Positions 30,301-35,061 of a stretch of DNA of 64,000 nucleotides are shown piece after piece. The notes beneath the pieces were generated by a model, which was not told the DNA's origin, searched no databases, and saw only the letters and a program-made list of their open reading frames with translations. A program made the translations under genes and the position numbers. Source of the DNA: Protonemura montana (taxonomy: Eukaryota; Arthropoda; Insecta; Plecoptera; Nemouridae); assembly GCA_947568835.1 (NCBI GenBank), contig OX387603.1, forward strand, positions 4,748,701 to 4,812,700. The letters run 5' to 3'. How positions within the stretch are numbered: position 1 is the first letter of the stretch; each line of letters starts with the position of its first letter.

Positions 30301-30982
30301 GGCTGCCGCTTACGCCGCGGAAAAACTTCCGGAAATCAGTCTCACCCGGCCGGATCCGTCTCAAAAGAAGTCTGAGAAGGACATCAAGGAACCAGATACA
30401 GAGAAGCGAAAAGACGATTCCAGTTCCCGAGTCGGTCCCACTCAGCCAGACGCAAATCCGTATGCTTCCGGCTACCCGCAATATCCCGGACAAATGACCG
30501 CTCCGTACGACCCCATGATGAATGGATATCCAGGGCAATATCCTGCAACCGCCGCCAATCCGTTCGCTGCCAACTTCCGGCCCGGCAATCCGTACGGAAC
30601 TGGATATCCGCTCACGGCCGGATATCCGACGGCGCCTACGCCGACCTACGGGGAAGACTACGCAAGGGCCGGGATGTACTCTGCCTTCCACCGTCCGGAA
30701 CCACACTTCCCAAATCCGGGCGAGATTCCTTCGCCTTTCGGCCAGCCGTTCATGCCGCACCACCGCTTCCCGGGCGCGGCTGGAACGCAGACTGCCGGCT
30801 ACTTTGCGCAGAACGCTTATCCACCAGCCGGCTTTGCGGCCCGGCCCGGTTTCCCGCCCGAAACCGGGTACGGCTATCAGGCGACGGCAGCCGGTTTCAA
30901 CCCGTATATGGCCGGGCACGTGCCGATGAGGTATCCGGGAATTCCGGGGGCAGCGCAAAATGCTACGATGCCACCGCAGTGA
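3..30982 (+). CDS. RAD54L2: RAD54L2/ARIP4-like SNF2-family helicase, 23 exons visible, 5' end outside window
   Basis: Exons: 3-339, 1425-1606, 2430-2639, 4129-4348, 5653-5885, 10460-10576, 11182-11397, 12041-12209, 12494-12662, 14569-14742, 15559-15724, 16308-16526, 16857-17088, 17793-19324, 19720-19936, 20413-20611, 25049-25325, 25831-25991, 26357-26547, 26924-27010, 27293-27442, 28260-28661, 29115-30982. All introns are GT-AG, phases agree at every junction, and the sum is 7728 nt (2575 codons plus stop). The helicase core matches ARIP4, an androgen-receptor-interacting, DNA-dependent ATPase of the Rad54/ATRX branch of SNF2 remodellers: SMGLGKT (motif I), DEGH (II), TGYPLQNN (III), VFSQSL (IV), [16 protein letters not shown] (V) and [11 protein letters not shown] (VI). 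The ARIP4-typical C-terminal block ([27 protein letters not shown]) is also present. It should act in the nucleus on chromatin. Vertebrate ARIP4 is ~1470 residues; this protein is much longer because of low-complexity segments in exons 12-14 and 23. Two 4.1-kb transposons lie in introns 5 and 16. Family assignment is firm; individual weak splice sites (exons 4 and 13) are less so. Confidence 0.93.
1120..1306. mobile_element. Palindromic MITE with TTAA target duplications (intron 1)
   Basis: Arms of ~60 bp: GTGGAGCCACTGCCGTATGA... at the left and its near-perfect reverse complement at the right, ending ...CAGTGGCTCCAC. TTAA occurs on both sides (1116-1119 and 1307-1310), as left by piggyBac- or Kolobok-type transposases. 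It is too short to code. Confidence 0.85.
1425..1606 (+). CDS. RAD54L2: RAD54L2-like exon 2: charged coiled-coil-like segment
   Basis: Residues 113-173. Encodes [20 protein letters not shown] followed by a Q/R/E-rich helix ([20 protein letters not shown]), the conserved pre-helicase segment of ARIP4 proteins. Acceptor TGCAG at 1420-1424; donor GAG|GTGAGG at 1607. Phase 1 in, phase 0 out. Confidence 0.88.
1607..2429. other. Intron 2, no recognised content
   Basis: AT-rich intronic sequence. I see no repeat, RNA gene or conserved ORF. Confidence 0.5.
2430..2639 (+). CDS. RAD54L2: RAD54L2-like exon 3
   Basis: Residues 174-243. Continues the helix ([20 protein letters not shown]), then Ala/Pro/Ser-rich linker ending in GAKK. 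Acceptor TTCCAG at 2424-2429; donor AAG|GTAGCC at 2640. Phase 0 on both sides. Confidence 0.85.
2744..2760 (+). repeat. Target site duplication, left, of the 5S-derived SINE
   Basis: TTCAGTTACCCTGATAC; matched at 3163-3179 by TTCAGTAACCCTGAGAC. The length and lack of motif fit LINE-mediated target-primed reverse transcription. Confidence 0.85.
2761..3162 (+). mobile_element. Full-length 5S rRNA-derived SINE (intron 3)
   Basis: The first ~85 bp resemble 5S rRNA including its internal promoter: GTTCTCGTTAGATCACCGAA, then GTTAAGC (box A region), CAGGTATTG (intermediate element) and AATGGGTGACC (box C). A unique body follows, then a LINE-like 3' part (GGAAGGGACGTTAAGCCGGT, CATTAGACCAGTGCCGCA, ACAGTGCGTCGTTAAACACC) and an (AAT)n tail. 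A 17-bp target duplication flanks it: 2744-2760 and 3163-3179, 15/17 identical. Confidence 0.88.
3945..4045 (-). repeat. Degenerate CCTAA (TTAGG-like) tract in intron 3
   Basis: Several CTAACCTAACTTAATCTAAC-like and TAACATAACC motifs in ~100 bp. It resembles the arthropod telomere unit TTAGG but is degenerate and interstitial. Confidence 0.55.
4129..4348 (+). CDS. RAD54L2: RAD54L2-like exon 4
   Basis: Residues 244-316. Encodes [20 protein letters not shown], then a Ser/Asp-acidic stretch and a basic KPKPKGRG tail. Acceptor GTCAG at 4124-4128 is chosen because it restores phase 0; an upstream AG at 4104-4105 would put a stop in frame. Donor G|GTAAAA at 4349, phase 1. Confidence 0.75.
4872..5257. 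mobile_element. hAT-type MITE with 8-bp target duplication (intron 4)
   Basis: Left end CAGGGATGTTCATCGGTTC and right end ending GAACCGATGAACATTCCTG are inverted repeats; CAGGGATG-like termini are typical of hAT elements. Flanks ATTATTAG (4864-4871) and ATTTTTAG (5258-5265) match at 7 of 8 bases, the hAT duplication length. The remainder of intron 4 is AT-rich with nothing recognised. Confidence 0.78.
5653..5885 (+). CDS. RAD54L2: RAD54L2-like exon 5: SUMO-interaction-like motif and helicase lead-in
   Basis: Residues 317-394. Begins [18 protein letters not shown], a hydrophobic core followed by Ser and acidic residues, as in SUMO-interacting motifs. It ends with [16 protein letters not shown], the conserved lead-in to the SNF2 helicase of ARIP4. 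Acceptor CCCCCAG at 5646-5652; donor CAG|GTGCG at 5886. The following intron contains transposon copy 1. Confidence 0.9.
6808..7060 (+). repeat. Two direct repeats (132-bp period) in the transposon leader
   Basis: Two diverged units share GATTGTTTG...CC/CTGAATCATGGATCAAGTTG and TTTCTTGTCTGGACT at a spacing of 132 bp, just upstream of the transposase ORF. The same pair is present in copy 2. Possible promoter or transposase-binding region; function is inferred only from position. Confidence 0.7.
7134..9716 (+). CDS. Transposase-like protein of DNA transposon copy 1 (860 aa)
   Basis: Intronless 860-residue ORF centred between the inverted repeats, so very probably the transposase. The N-terminal region (about residues 45-125) is rich in Cys and His ([26 protein letters not shown]), suggesting a zinc-binding DNA-binding module. 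Candidate acidic catalytic residues lie in conserved-looking blocks: D513 ([10 protein letters not shown]), D597 ([12 protein letters not shown]) and D638 ([16 protein letters not shown]). The AAQYK/GGTVKR blocks recur in many uncharacterised invertebrate transposon proteins. A poly-Glu stretch lies near residues 742-756. Both copies encode the same protein with no stop or frameshift. The superfamily and catalytic assignment are inferred, not proven. Confidence 0.85.
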   Translation: MCSIGLFFEEECGPIEDLAIKSIESFNSDQQLSLALRTKCDNVKTVCHLHEKKFLRLYSCHHKLCCDPFQAHCGIVKVNGLREINAASRTKYLEIADLIPGKKLCSTCRKLLSLRLKELTTVSVLTPTKSTELDLPFVDIPCEADAVNQSLAAFGVSPINTTKLKGKSMFYSKRKFSEITQGVKKRLELVSPSNEEISKEDLTSSEECKDSIRDGSEIIAQLKEKFKTSTRSEKITILSVLPKSWSIKRIMQEFNASNHLVRKTKQLVKAQGILPSANQKAGKTLSPDCIQLIEEFYENDDVSRVMPGKKDFVSVKVGDNRVHRQKRLVLSNLSEVYRSFKDKYPDIKVGFSKFAELRPKHCVLAGAAGTHSVCVCTIHQNVKLMALGAKLPLLSDGTIKSYQHCLASLMCNPPLLNCFVGKCGNCPGTDELREWLEISFSENFIDSVTYKQWLSTDRCTLETITKPTDEFVDCFIEKCILLRNHDFIARQQAAFMQEKKANLKPGEVLVVGDFAENYSFVLQDAAQGYHWNNSQCTLHPFVCYFKPEDRDIQHLSYVVISDSLTHDTVTVHTFQKHLIRHLKQNISDVSHLIYFSDGAAAQYKNKKNFSNLCHHEVDFELTAEWHFFATSHGKGPCDGVGGTVKRNAARASLQKPYADQIMTPIDFYRWATENVWTVNFVFVANEEITANGIKLKERFKELKTIVGTRSFHAFYPKSLTSLHVKHFSLSEEINIVKIVEKNEEGEEEEEEEEEEATAAEIPEFEFKDVGSFITVAYNEDWWLACVLEKSSQSLELQVNFLHPHGPAPSYFYPSVQDKLIVAFADVLTLADPNTATGRTYFLSATDTNRATAGLIKYVPQ
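10460..10576 (+). CDS. RAD54L2: RAD54L2-like exon 6: helicase motif I (Walker A)
   Basis: Residues 395-433. [18 protein letters not shown], then [14 protein letters not shown]. The GLGKT Walker A binds ATP. Acceptor TTTCAG at 10454-10459 lies only ~135 bp downstream of transposon copy 1; donor CAA|GTACG at 10577. Confidence 0.95.
10735..10925. mobile_element. Palindromic intronic MITE family, single-arm copy (intron 6)
   Basis: Contains GAAGAAGGAAAGAGAGAGGG, CCAGAGAAGAAAAT, CACTTGTCGAGAAATTTCTG and GGCGTGTTGCCTCAGTCATT. The same blocks recur at 14864-15180, 16017-16272, 17273-17440 and around transposon copy 2. Confidence 0.7.
11182..11397 (+). CDS. RAD54L2: RAD54L2-like exon 7: helicase motif Ia
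   Basis: Residues 434-505. [20 protein letters not shown] followed by [18 protein letters not shown], the motif Ia region characteristic of ARIP4, then [14 protein letters not shown]. Acceptor TTTAG at 11177-11181, donor AGG|GTGAG at 11398, phase 0. Confidence 0.95.
11951..12026 (+). repeat. Truncated SINE/LINE 3' tail immediately upstream of exon 8
   Basis: GCCATTAGACCAGTGCCACA...AACAGTGCATCGTTAAACCT, then a CACTAATCAATC tail. It matches the last ~75 bp of the 5S-derived SINE at 2761-3162 and the fragment at 57087-57165. The remainder of intron 7 is AT-rich without recognised content. Confidence 0.75.
12041..12209 (+). CDS. RAD54L2: RAD54L2-like exon 8
   Basis: Residues 506-561. [20 protein letters not shown], then a basic/acidic insert before motif II. 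Acceptor TTGTAG at 12035-12040 sits immediately after a truncated SINE/LINE tail (11951-12026). Donor G|GTAAAT at 12210. Confidence 0.93.
12494..12662 (+). CDS. RAD54L2: RAD54L2-like exon 9: helicase motifs II (DEGH) and III
   Basis: Residues 562-617. [18 protein letters not shown] carries the Walker B DEGH box; [19 protein letters not shown] is motif III. DEGH rather than DEAH is typical of the ATRX/ARIP4 branch. Acceptor CCACAG at 12488-12493; donor TG|GTACG at 12663, phase 2. Confidence 0.96.
13040..14210. repeat. Diverged tandem repeat, ~150-bp period (intron 9)
   Basis: A motif like AGGGCATTCGTACCTC recurs near 13117, 13247, 13407, 13620, 13771, 13919 and 14067; the last three intervals are 148-151 bp. 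Units also share GGCAA/GGACTTGG and TTGAATGATAAAGAAT-like blocks. It looks like a small satellite in decay. Intron 9 is otherwise unremarkable. Confidence 0.75.
14569..14742 (+). CDS. RAD54L2: RAD54L2-like exon 10
   Basis: Residues 618-675. [20 protein letters not shown], then [10 protein letters not shown] and [19 protein letters not shown], all diagnostic of ARIP4 lobe 1. Acceptor TTGCCAG at 14562-14568; donor AG|GTCAG at 14743. Confidence 0.95.
14864..15180. mobile_element. Palindromic intronic MITE, two-armed copy (intron 10)
   Basis: Left arm GGAGAAGAAAATTGGCTTCG...CACTTGTCAAGAAATTT; right arm AATTTCTCGACAAGTGCACC...CGCCAATTTTCTTCTCTGG, then CTCTCTTTCCTTCTTCTCCA. The centre holds ATGTCACATCTCTAGCAATG. 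Same family as the other intronic copies. The rest of intron 10 (15181-15558) is AT-rich with nothing recognised. Confidence 0.8.
15559..15724 (+). CDS. RAD54L2: RAD54L2-like exon 11
   Basis: Residues 676-731. [20 protein letters not shown], then [10 protein letters not shown] and [11 protein letters not shown], the end of RecA lobe 1. Acceptor TTTCAG at 15553-15558; donor AAG|GTAATT at 15725, phase 0. Confidence 0.95.
16017..16272. mobile_element. Palindromic intronic MITE copy (intron 11)
   Basis: Arms GATGAAGGAAGAAAGGGATA...GTGCACTTGCCGAGAAAT and AGAAATTTCTTGACAAGTGC...TTTCCTTCTTCACCAC, around ACATCTCTAACAATGACAAA. It ends about 35 bp before the exon 12 acceptor. Confidence 0.8.
16308..16526 (+). 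CDS. RAD54L2: RAD54L2-like exon 12: end of lobe 1 and start of low-complexity insert
   Basis: Residues 732-804. [15 protein letters not shown] closes SNF2_N. It is followed by an Ala-rich stretch and an RG-rich basic tail ([16 protein letters not shown]) resembling an RNA-binding RGG segment. Acceptor TTTGCAG at 16301-16307; donor AAG|GTAAGC at 16527. Confidence 0.92.
16857..17088 (+). CDS. RAD54L2: RAD54L2-like exon 13: low-complexity interlobe insert
   Basis: Residues 805-881, Gly/Pro/Ala/Ser-rich, ending in GYQNQ. The acceptor (ACCGGAG at 16850-16856) is weak and chosen because it keeps frame with both neighbours; the exact start could differ by a few codons. Donor G|GTGGGG at 17089. Confidence 0.72.
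17273..17440. mobile_element. Palindromic intronic MITE, partial copy (intron 13)
   Basis: GTTGATTGTGGTGACGAAGA, GCAAGAGAAGAAAATTGTTG, CCACTTGTCGAGGAATTTCC and GCGAGCTGCCTTTGTCAATG match one arm of the family. The rest of intron 13 shows nothing recognisable. Confidence 0.7.
17793..19324 (+). CDS. RAD54L2: RAD54L2-like exon 14: long Q/N/G/S/Y-rich prion-like segment
   Basis: Residues 882-1392. About 400 residues of Q, N, G, S, Y, P and T with few charges (for example [20 protein letters not shown]), then an acidic K/E-rich tail and [11 protein letters not shown]...PGIPYDW, which starts RecA lobe 2. It therefore lies inside the helicase, between the lobes. Acceptor TTGACAG at 17786-17792; donor TGG|GTGAG at 19325. 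Alternative frames of this exon are open by composition only. Confidence 0.9.
19720..19936 (+). CDS. RAD54L2: RAD54L2-like exon 15: helicase motif IV
   Basis: Residues 1393-1464. [20 protein letters not shown], then [20 protein letters not shown] (motif IV). Acceptor CTGCAG at 19714-19719; donor C|GTGAG at 19937, phase 1. Confidence 0.95.
20413..20611 (+). CDS. RAD54L2: RAD54L2-like exon 16: helicase motif V and first half of motif VI
   Basis: Residues 1465-1530. [20 protein letters not shown], then [20 protein letters not shown] (motif V), [19 protein letters not shown] (start of motif VI). Donor AG|GTACG at 20612 splits motif VI. The next exon, 4.4 kb away across transposon copy 2, supplies YGQ. 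Confidence 0.95.
20641..20712. mobile_element. MITE fragment, left piece, split by transposon copy 2 (intron 16)
   Basis: ACGCGTCAAAACGTTGAAAT, then TCTCGGGATTTCTAGGAATT matches the arm at 16130-16160. The family's continuation (GCCAGTTTTCTTTTCC..., TTCCTTCACCA, TGGCACCCTATTCACAT) resumes at 24832, on the other side of transposon copy 2. Confidence 0.75.
20717..24827 (-). mobile_element. DNA transposon copy 2, 4111 bp, inverted relative to copy 1, in intron 16
   Basis: Same termini (GGGTCATTCC.../...GGAATGACCC), same length and, at every place checked, including the 21-base homopolymer and the GGGCGTGTAG end region, the same sequence as copy 1. The target duplication differs: TTTT (20713-20716 and 24828-24831). 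It is therefore an independent insertion, not a segmental duplication. It landed in an older palindromic MITE, whose halves flank it. Confidence 0.93.
21323..23905 (-). CDS. Transposase-like protein of DNA transposon copy 2 (860 aa)
   Basis: Translation appears identical to that of copy 1 (7134-9716), with the same Cys/His-rich N-terminal region, the same candidate acidic residues D513, D597 and D638, and the same poly-Glu stretch. It is antisense to the host gene, whereas copy 1 is sense. Two intact, identical ORFs argue for very recent transposition. Confidence 0.85.
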   Translation of the reverse strand: MCSIGLFFEEECGPIEDLAIKSIESFNSDQQLSLALRTKCDNVKTVCHLHEKKFLRLYSCHHKLCCDPFQAHCGIVKVNGLREINAASRTKYLEIADLIPGKKLCSTCRKLLSLRLKELTTVSVLTPTKSTELDLPFVDIPCEADAVNQSLAAFGVSPINTTKLKGKSMFYSKRKFSEITQGVKKRLELVSPSNEEISKEDLTSSEECKDSIRDGSEIIAQLKEKFKTSTRSEKITILSVLPKSWSIKRIMQEFNASNHLVRKTKQLVKAQGILPSANQKAGKTLSPDCIQLIEEFYENDDVSRVMPGKKDFVSVKVGDNRVHRQKRLVLSNLSEVYRSFKDKYPDIKVGFSKFAELRPKHCVLAGAAGTHSVCVCTIHQNVKLMALGAKLPLLSDGTIKSYQHCLASLMCNPPLLNCFVGKCGNCPGTDELREWLEISFSENFIDSVTYKQWLSTDRCTLETITKPTDEFVDCFIEKCILLRNHDFIARQQAAFMQEKKANLKPGEVLVVGDFAENYSFVLQDAAQGYHWNNSQCTLHPFVCYFKPEDRDIQHLSYVVISDSLTHDTVTVHTFQKHLIRHLKQNISDVSHLIYFSDGAAAQYKNKKNFSNLCHHEVDFELTAEWHFFATSHGKGPCDGVGGTVKRNAARASLQKPYADQIMTPIDFYRWATENVWTVNFVFVANEEITANGIKLKERFKELKTIVGTRSFHAFYPKSLTSLHVKHFSLSEEINIVKIVEKNEEGEEEEEEEEEEATAAEIPEFEFKDVGSFITVAYNEDWWLACVLEKSSQSLELQVNFLHPHGPAPSYFYPSVQDKLIVAFADVLTLADPNTATGRTYFLSATDTNRATAGLIKYVPQ
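24832..24925. mobile_element. MITE fragment, right piece, split by transposon copy 2
   Basis: Continues the palindromic MITE interrupted at 20712: GCCAGTTTTCTTTTCC, CTGTCTCGTTCCTTCACCAA and CTCGTGGCACCCTATTCACA correspond to the outer arm of the copy at 16017-16272. Confidence 0.75.
25049..25325 (+). CDS. RAD54L2: RAD54L2-like exon 17: second half of helicase motif VI
   Basis: Residues 1531-1623. [20 protein letters not shown], then [19 protein letters not shown], the conserved post-motif VI brace of ARIP4/ATRX helicases, and an acidic stretch. Acceptor GCTCAG at 25043-25048; donor AAG|GTACG at 25326. Confidence 0.95.
25326..25830. other. Intron 17, no recognised content
   Basis: No repeat or RNA gene recognised. 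Introns 14 (19325-19719), 15 (19937-20412), 18 (25992-26356), 19 (26548-26923) and 12 (16527-16856) are likewise without features I can support. Confidence 0.5.
25831..25991 (+). CDS. RAD54L2: RAD54L2-like exon 18
   Basis: Residues 1624-1676. [20 protein letters not shown] and [14 protein letters not shown] match the ARIP4 EPFEHESLL block after the helicase. Acceptor TTTCAG at 25825-25830; donor AG|GTGGG at 25992, phase 2. Confidence 0.94.
26357..26547 (+). CDS. RAD54L2: RAD54L2-like exon 19
   Basis: Residues 1677-1740. [20 protein letters not shown] matches ARIP4 KPVASVRP; then a Gly/Ala-rich linker and [20 protein letters not shown]. The acceptor CTCTCAG at 26350-26356 is set by phase 2. 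Donor G|GTGAG at 26548. Confidence 0.88.
26924..27010 (+). CDS. RAD54L2: RAD54L2-like exon 20
   Basis: Residues 1741-1769. [20 protein letters not shown] and MVLKSPKG correspond to the DIVIPG...INAGESIHIIRGTKG block of vertebrate ARIP4. Acceptor TTTCCAG at 26917-26923; donor G|GTAACC at 27011. Confidence 0.9.
27293..27442 (+). CDS. RAD54L2: RAD54L2-like exon 21
   Basis: Residues 1770-1819. [20 protein letters not shown] matches the IYIRTSDGRIFAVRA strand of ARIP4, followed by a charged linker. Acceptor CACCAG at 27287-27292; donor G|GTAGTG at 27443. Confidence 0.88.
27443..28259. other. Intron 21, no recognised content
   Basis: Mixed-composition sequence with a G-rich stretch (27715-27800). 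An open frame across 27443-27678 is a read-through of exon 21 without similarity I recognise. Confidence 0.5.
28260..28661 (+). CDS. RAD54L2: RAD54L2-like exon 22: basic/proline then acidic linker
   Basis: Residues 1820-1953. [20 protein letters not shown], an R/P-rich stretch, then an acidic low-complexity segment ending DPLFHEE. No catalytic motif. Acceptor CCTCAG at 28254-28259; donor G|GTGCG at 28662. Confidence 0.85.
28944..29008 (+). repeat. Short dispersed repeat in intron 22 shared with the intergenic mosaic
   Basis: AATAATAAAATACCCCACGC, then ATTGCAAGCATTTGCAATTT and ATTAGATTTC closely resemble 45788-45858, where the same block precedes module P. Confidence 0.6.
29115..30982 (+). 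CDS. RAD54L2: RAD54L2-like exon 23: terminal exon with 7-residue repeats and P/Y/G-rich tail
   Basis: Residues 1954-2575. Starts [20 protein letters not shown]. It then has 14 units of QQMR(V/I/L)P(D/E) at 29453-29748, a charged S/E/R region, and a long P/Y/G/F/A-rich C-terminus ([24 protein letters not shown]). The tail recalls the tyrosine/proline-rich C-terminus of vertebrate ARIP4. Stop TGA at 30980-30982. Acceptor TCCAG at 29110-29114. Confidence 0.9.
29453..29748 (+). repeat. Coding minisatellite, 21-bp unit x14
   Basis: In-frame 21-bp units, CAGCAGATGAGAGTTCCGGA-like, giving QQMRVPD or QQMRVPE. Units differ mainly at the D/E codon, at a few silent positions and in the first (I) and last (L) units. 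The near identity of units points to recent expansion by unequal exchange or slippage. Confidence 0.95.
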
Positions 30983-32850
30983 ATTTGAAGTTTTGCTTGC
31001 AGTGATCGTTTCTAGCGGTGTTTCGCAGTTTCCAATTACGCTTTGGGAGAATTCACGTGAACTTAAGCATCAATTTGAGACCTTCAACTTTTAATTCCAC
31101 CATCAATATGAGCAAAATTGCCAATTTTAGAAAGCAAGATATCAGGGGCCATTTGAACCTCTTGCTGTTCGTTTCTTTTGGGAAGCTCAGTTCTTCCTTT
31201 AAAATGAAAGTAATTTTATTCTTCCACATATTATCACACTAAGCCCCTTGAATCCACTTACTTAATAATTAGCAATAGCCCTAGTTTCAACCAATTTTGA
31301 CTATCAGTTAATCTACAGTTAGATAGTAGCCATTTCAAGCAGTTCTACCAACCATGCAACGAGCATTTTTGCTCCAGTCAAGGTACACAATTTGTGTATC
31401 TGGTGTATTGGTTGGTATGAAATAGTGTTGAAAAACTTGTTGAATAGGAGAACTCCTTCCCTAAGGTAGTGTCACTTTGGAATTGGGAGCGAATATGTTT
31501 GACCCTGTTTATTTAGTTGTTTATTTTCTTTCTTGGAGCTGTGAAAAACTTTGAGGTCTCTATGTATGCCTTGTGATCGCTAGCACCAGGAAGAATCGAG
31601 AAGTTTGGTTCTTGATTTTTTTATGAATATAATTCTGATTAAGGCCGTGTCAGAGCGTTCGTAATTAATTTGTGAGTAGCACTGTTTGAAACACTGGCAG
31701 TAAATGATCATTGCTTGCTGATCGCCACACGAAATTCGGGACAGTCAATCGTCAACACGAGTATGGAATAATGTACAAATTGATGAATGAGATTCCTTTT
31801 TTTACTTTTGTTTTGAGCATAAATGTGAAATGGTACCTTTCAGGCCTGTAACAATGTTTTTATATATATATCTCATAGCAGCATTTTTTCGAAACAGATG
31901 CGCTTTTCACGGCTATAGGTACTTGGGGTTTGTGTTACAGTTTTTCAACTCGGAGCTAAGCGATAACTCTTGAAACGAATCAATTCCTCTGCATATGTTT
32001 AGCTAATGCCGTGCCAAAATTAACCTAACTCTCATTTTAACTCCGAGTTGAAAGTGTTGTAAACTTGCCCTTAGCTCGTCATTGTACATATACTATAAAC
32101 ACTATCTCAAACAATTTGACGCTTAGACTTAGGATGTAGCGTGAGATAGCAAAAAACGTTGAACATTTGTGAAAGAGAACGCATACGTGAGCCTAGACGT
32201 TAGTAATAGAATTTTCGAGTTACCAACGACGCTTCACATCACTAGGCTAGTCACATGCGGGCGCGAAATGTCGTCGGAAAGTTTTCAAACGGCCGTCGAA
32301 ATGTACGAGAGTTTCACAGACAATTACGTGTTGATCGGTGTCGTGTTTTTGTCCGCATACATTAGACTTCTAGGCTGCTGACGTACGATAGACTTTCTAT
32401 GATAGTGATGTACATCACATGCAAGTTGGTGATAATCGACTTACTTTTGAAATTACTTATATAAATATGGATGCTTTTCTTTTTATACTTTTCCCAATGT
32501 GTAGATATTGAACGTTATGAATTTACGTAATTTATTCCTTCGAAAGAACACGTTGTTTTTTTTTTCTGAATTTTAATAATTTTGCAATGGTTTTCATTGT
32601 CCAATTTAAGTTTGTTTTTAAACCTGGATGAAATTTATTTGGGTATAACCAAGCAATACCTTAACCCTTTTGTAAAAAATATATTTCAAGATTGATTGAT
32701 CGCTGCTAATGATCGTTACTTTGATCCCTGTGCAAACGAATGGTACTTTCCTTTGTTTCTATCGCATTGTCATTATGTGCGGTTGTCGCCACTAGGAATT
32801 ACTCTCTTTATGAATGTGTTTATGTAAATAAATATAATATAGTAATGTGC
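30983..32850 (+). other. 3' UTR of the RAD54L2-like gene (inferred)
   Basis: AT-rich sequence following the stop with no supported coding content. A canonical AATAAA lies at 32827-32832, giving a ~1.85-kb UTR if used. No other repeat was recognised here except a short TA tract near 31861. Confidence 0.6.
32827..32832 (+). promoter_or_regulatory. Candidate polyadenylation signal AATAAA
   Basis: First convincing AATAAA downstream of the stop codon in the gene's orientation, in an AT-rich context just before the repeat mosaic begins. Confidence 0.5.
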
Positions 32851-33097
32851 TATAAGTGAGAAAAGTGTGTTTCAATTTTTCACCTAAAACAACTCGATCA
32901 CCCCACAAAACTAACCCCATAACGATCACTCCATTACTGACTTTCCAATGTTGTGTATTTGACCAATCTGGAATAAAAGTTATTGTTATTAGAGATGTTA
33001 TATATGTACTACGAGATGGAAGGAAGGGCCCAAGATACAGGGAGAAGGTTGCTCAACTGCCATTGGAAAGTATTAGTTTACTAACAGAACGATAATG

Positions 33098-33420
33098 CAG
33101 TGGCAACAACCAATGAGGCGGTCGGTTCCTTCAACTCCTGGTTCTACGCCGACAAGCTGACGATAAACAAAAACAAGAAAAACTGGATCCCTGAAATAAA
33201 CAACCAGAATGAGCGTCTAGACGTGTGGGAGAGTGAGAAGTTCCTGGGTTTCACGGTTGATGAGGACTTCAAATGACACCAACATACTATGCATCACGCT
33301 GAGGCAAACCATTTTTAAACAACTCTGAAAAAGGTGCTAGGTCATAAAGAACTCAGACTGTTTTATCTCTCAACTTTCAAGTCCACGCTACGGTATGGGA
33401 TTGTTTTTTGGGGAAGTTTA
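33098..33420 (+). pseudogene. LINE reverse transcriptase fragment (thumb region)
   Basis: Conceptual reading EAVGSFNSWFYADKLTINKN, then FLGFTVDEDFKWH and LRLFYLSTFKSTLRYGIVFW matches the post-catalytic part of Jockey/CR1-type reverse transcriptases. Stops and frame changes make it a relic. Confidence 0.75.
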
Positions 33421-34010
33421 ATTACTTTTAAATCAAAATTAAATGACAATTTTGTCATTTAAATCACAATAACTTAAATCTTAACGCCGAAAAATCTGTG
33501 CTGAAAATTAAAAACCCCATCAGAACAGTAAAATGATTGATACATACAAAAAGTCCCCACTTATTTACCTCAAGGGTAAGGGATGAAGCCATGTTCTTAG
33601 GTCTAACAATTGACTTACGATTAAAATCGTCGACGCAAATCAATAATGAAGCACTTACAATCGAACTTGGAGATGTAATACCAAATGGTATGCGTTGACA
33701 ACTACATTTTTTATAAAAGGACCGATCTTAAATGGAGTGAAGATGTTTTATCACCTTCCTTTCAATATTAAAGCAAGACACAATGACAAACACTATGATA
33801 GGGTGCTAAAACAATTCCTAATGGCACATTGTTTCTACTCTGTAAACGATTATTAAAAAGATATGATTTAATTCATTTAAAATGACATTATGTATGTTTT
33901 ATGTAAACGTAAAATGATTTCTTATGATTTTCAAAATATGTAAAATGTTTTAGAGTATGTAAAATTACTTGCCAATTTTATAAATGTAACCAATCATGAA
34001 ATAAAAATAT

Positions 34011-34048
<38 letters not shown>

Positions 34049-34050
34049 GT
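33421..34050 (+). pseudogene. LINE 3'-end remnant with (ATT)n tail
   Basis: Scattered readings FLGLTIDLRLKSS, FYHLPFNIKARHND and FLMAHCFYSVNDY match the C-terminus of LINE ORF2, where CFYSV-E/N-D/E-Y/F is typical, followed by AT-rich sequence, AATAAAAATATG and a (TTA)n microsatellite at about 34014-34047. It is probably the same or a related element as the fragment just upstream. Confidence 0.65.
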
Positions 34051-34551
34051 ATTTGTATTGTTATTATTATTGTGCAACTTTTTAATTGACATTATTTTGA
34101 CAATCATCAACTAGTCGTGAGCTACGTCAGCCGAGTCTTTAGTCAGCCGCAGGGGATTGTCGACCGGCCCGAGTGCGGCACGAGCCAACGTCTTCCCCTG
34201 CTGCGGGAGGGTTGGGACTAAGGTTGGGGGTCCTCGAGCTGCTCGTGGGCCTGTAGTTGTTGTTTGCTTATTGTCCAGTAAAACATAAAATGTTATGTAG
34301 ACAGTCATCACAATAGATAATCAATTACAATAATTATGATAACAATTGGATATCTATATATAATCTTGGTTTCATTGTTAACTCATCAATTGAATAAAAA
34401 CATTGCTGTAATAAAAAGGACCTTAGTTTTGTTTTAAAACTCCCAATGCAGTTTATTTTAGTTTATTTTAGGAAAATAAATAAGGCAGTTTATAAAGTTA
34501 TAAAAAATGAGCTGAAAATGTATCTGGGAAAGTATCACGTCTTCTAAATGT
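34051..34551. other. Intergenic, nothing recognised
   Basis: A GC-richer patch (34120-34260) has a short minus-strand open frame without recognisable similarity; the rest is AT-rich. Confidence 0.4.
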
Positions 34552-35061
34552 TTAGTTTGCCTGTGAAAACTTTAAAGCAATTCGTGGTACGCGTGAGTGC
34601 CACGGGACTGCCTATACGTACGGTTAATCCAACCATGACAAGTTTCAACTGAAATAATCGTCTAAAACGAGGCGAAAATTTGTCTCTTCGTACCAGGCGA
34701 GTAGCCGACAGAAGAGTATCGCCTGAAACCTACTGCATCGCTGTTCAAGTGACGTCACAACACGTGCTCGATCGACCCAGCCTCCTACTTTTAATCGACT
34801 GAAGCGCGGCTCCCATTAGCTGACCGGTTTTCGAAGTGGATGGAGGTGATAACAGCAATGGCGTCCACAGCTGCTATCACAGACGAAATGTTTTCTAGGC
34901 ATGCAGATGCTAAACAACTGCAAATTCTCGTACTTTAATTGCGGATGTTTAATTAGATTAATTTTAACTATGCTAGCATTTGTTAGATGTGAGTGTTCTT
35001 GACCAAATCAAGTCACACAGTGGGTCCAATTGCTTACGAGCCCTCCTCAAATCGTCACACT
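34552..35061 (+). repeat. Dispersed repeat module P, copy 1
   Basis: Includes CAATTCGTGGTACGCGTGAG, GACTGCCTATACGTACGGTT and GTACCAGGCGAGTAGCCGAC. Closely related copies are at 45966-46483 and 57846-58352. No coding capacity supported. Confidence 0.85.

Noticed and set aside
29930..30958. 342-codon minus-strand frame opposite exon 23
   Set aside because: Antisense shadow of the coding exon with Arg/Gly-biased composition and no recognisable domain.
32856..33095. 79-codon plus-strand frame after the gene
   Set aside because: No similarity recognised, AT-rich, and next to LINE debris.
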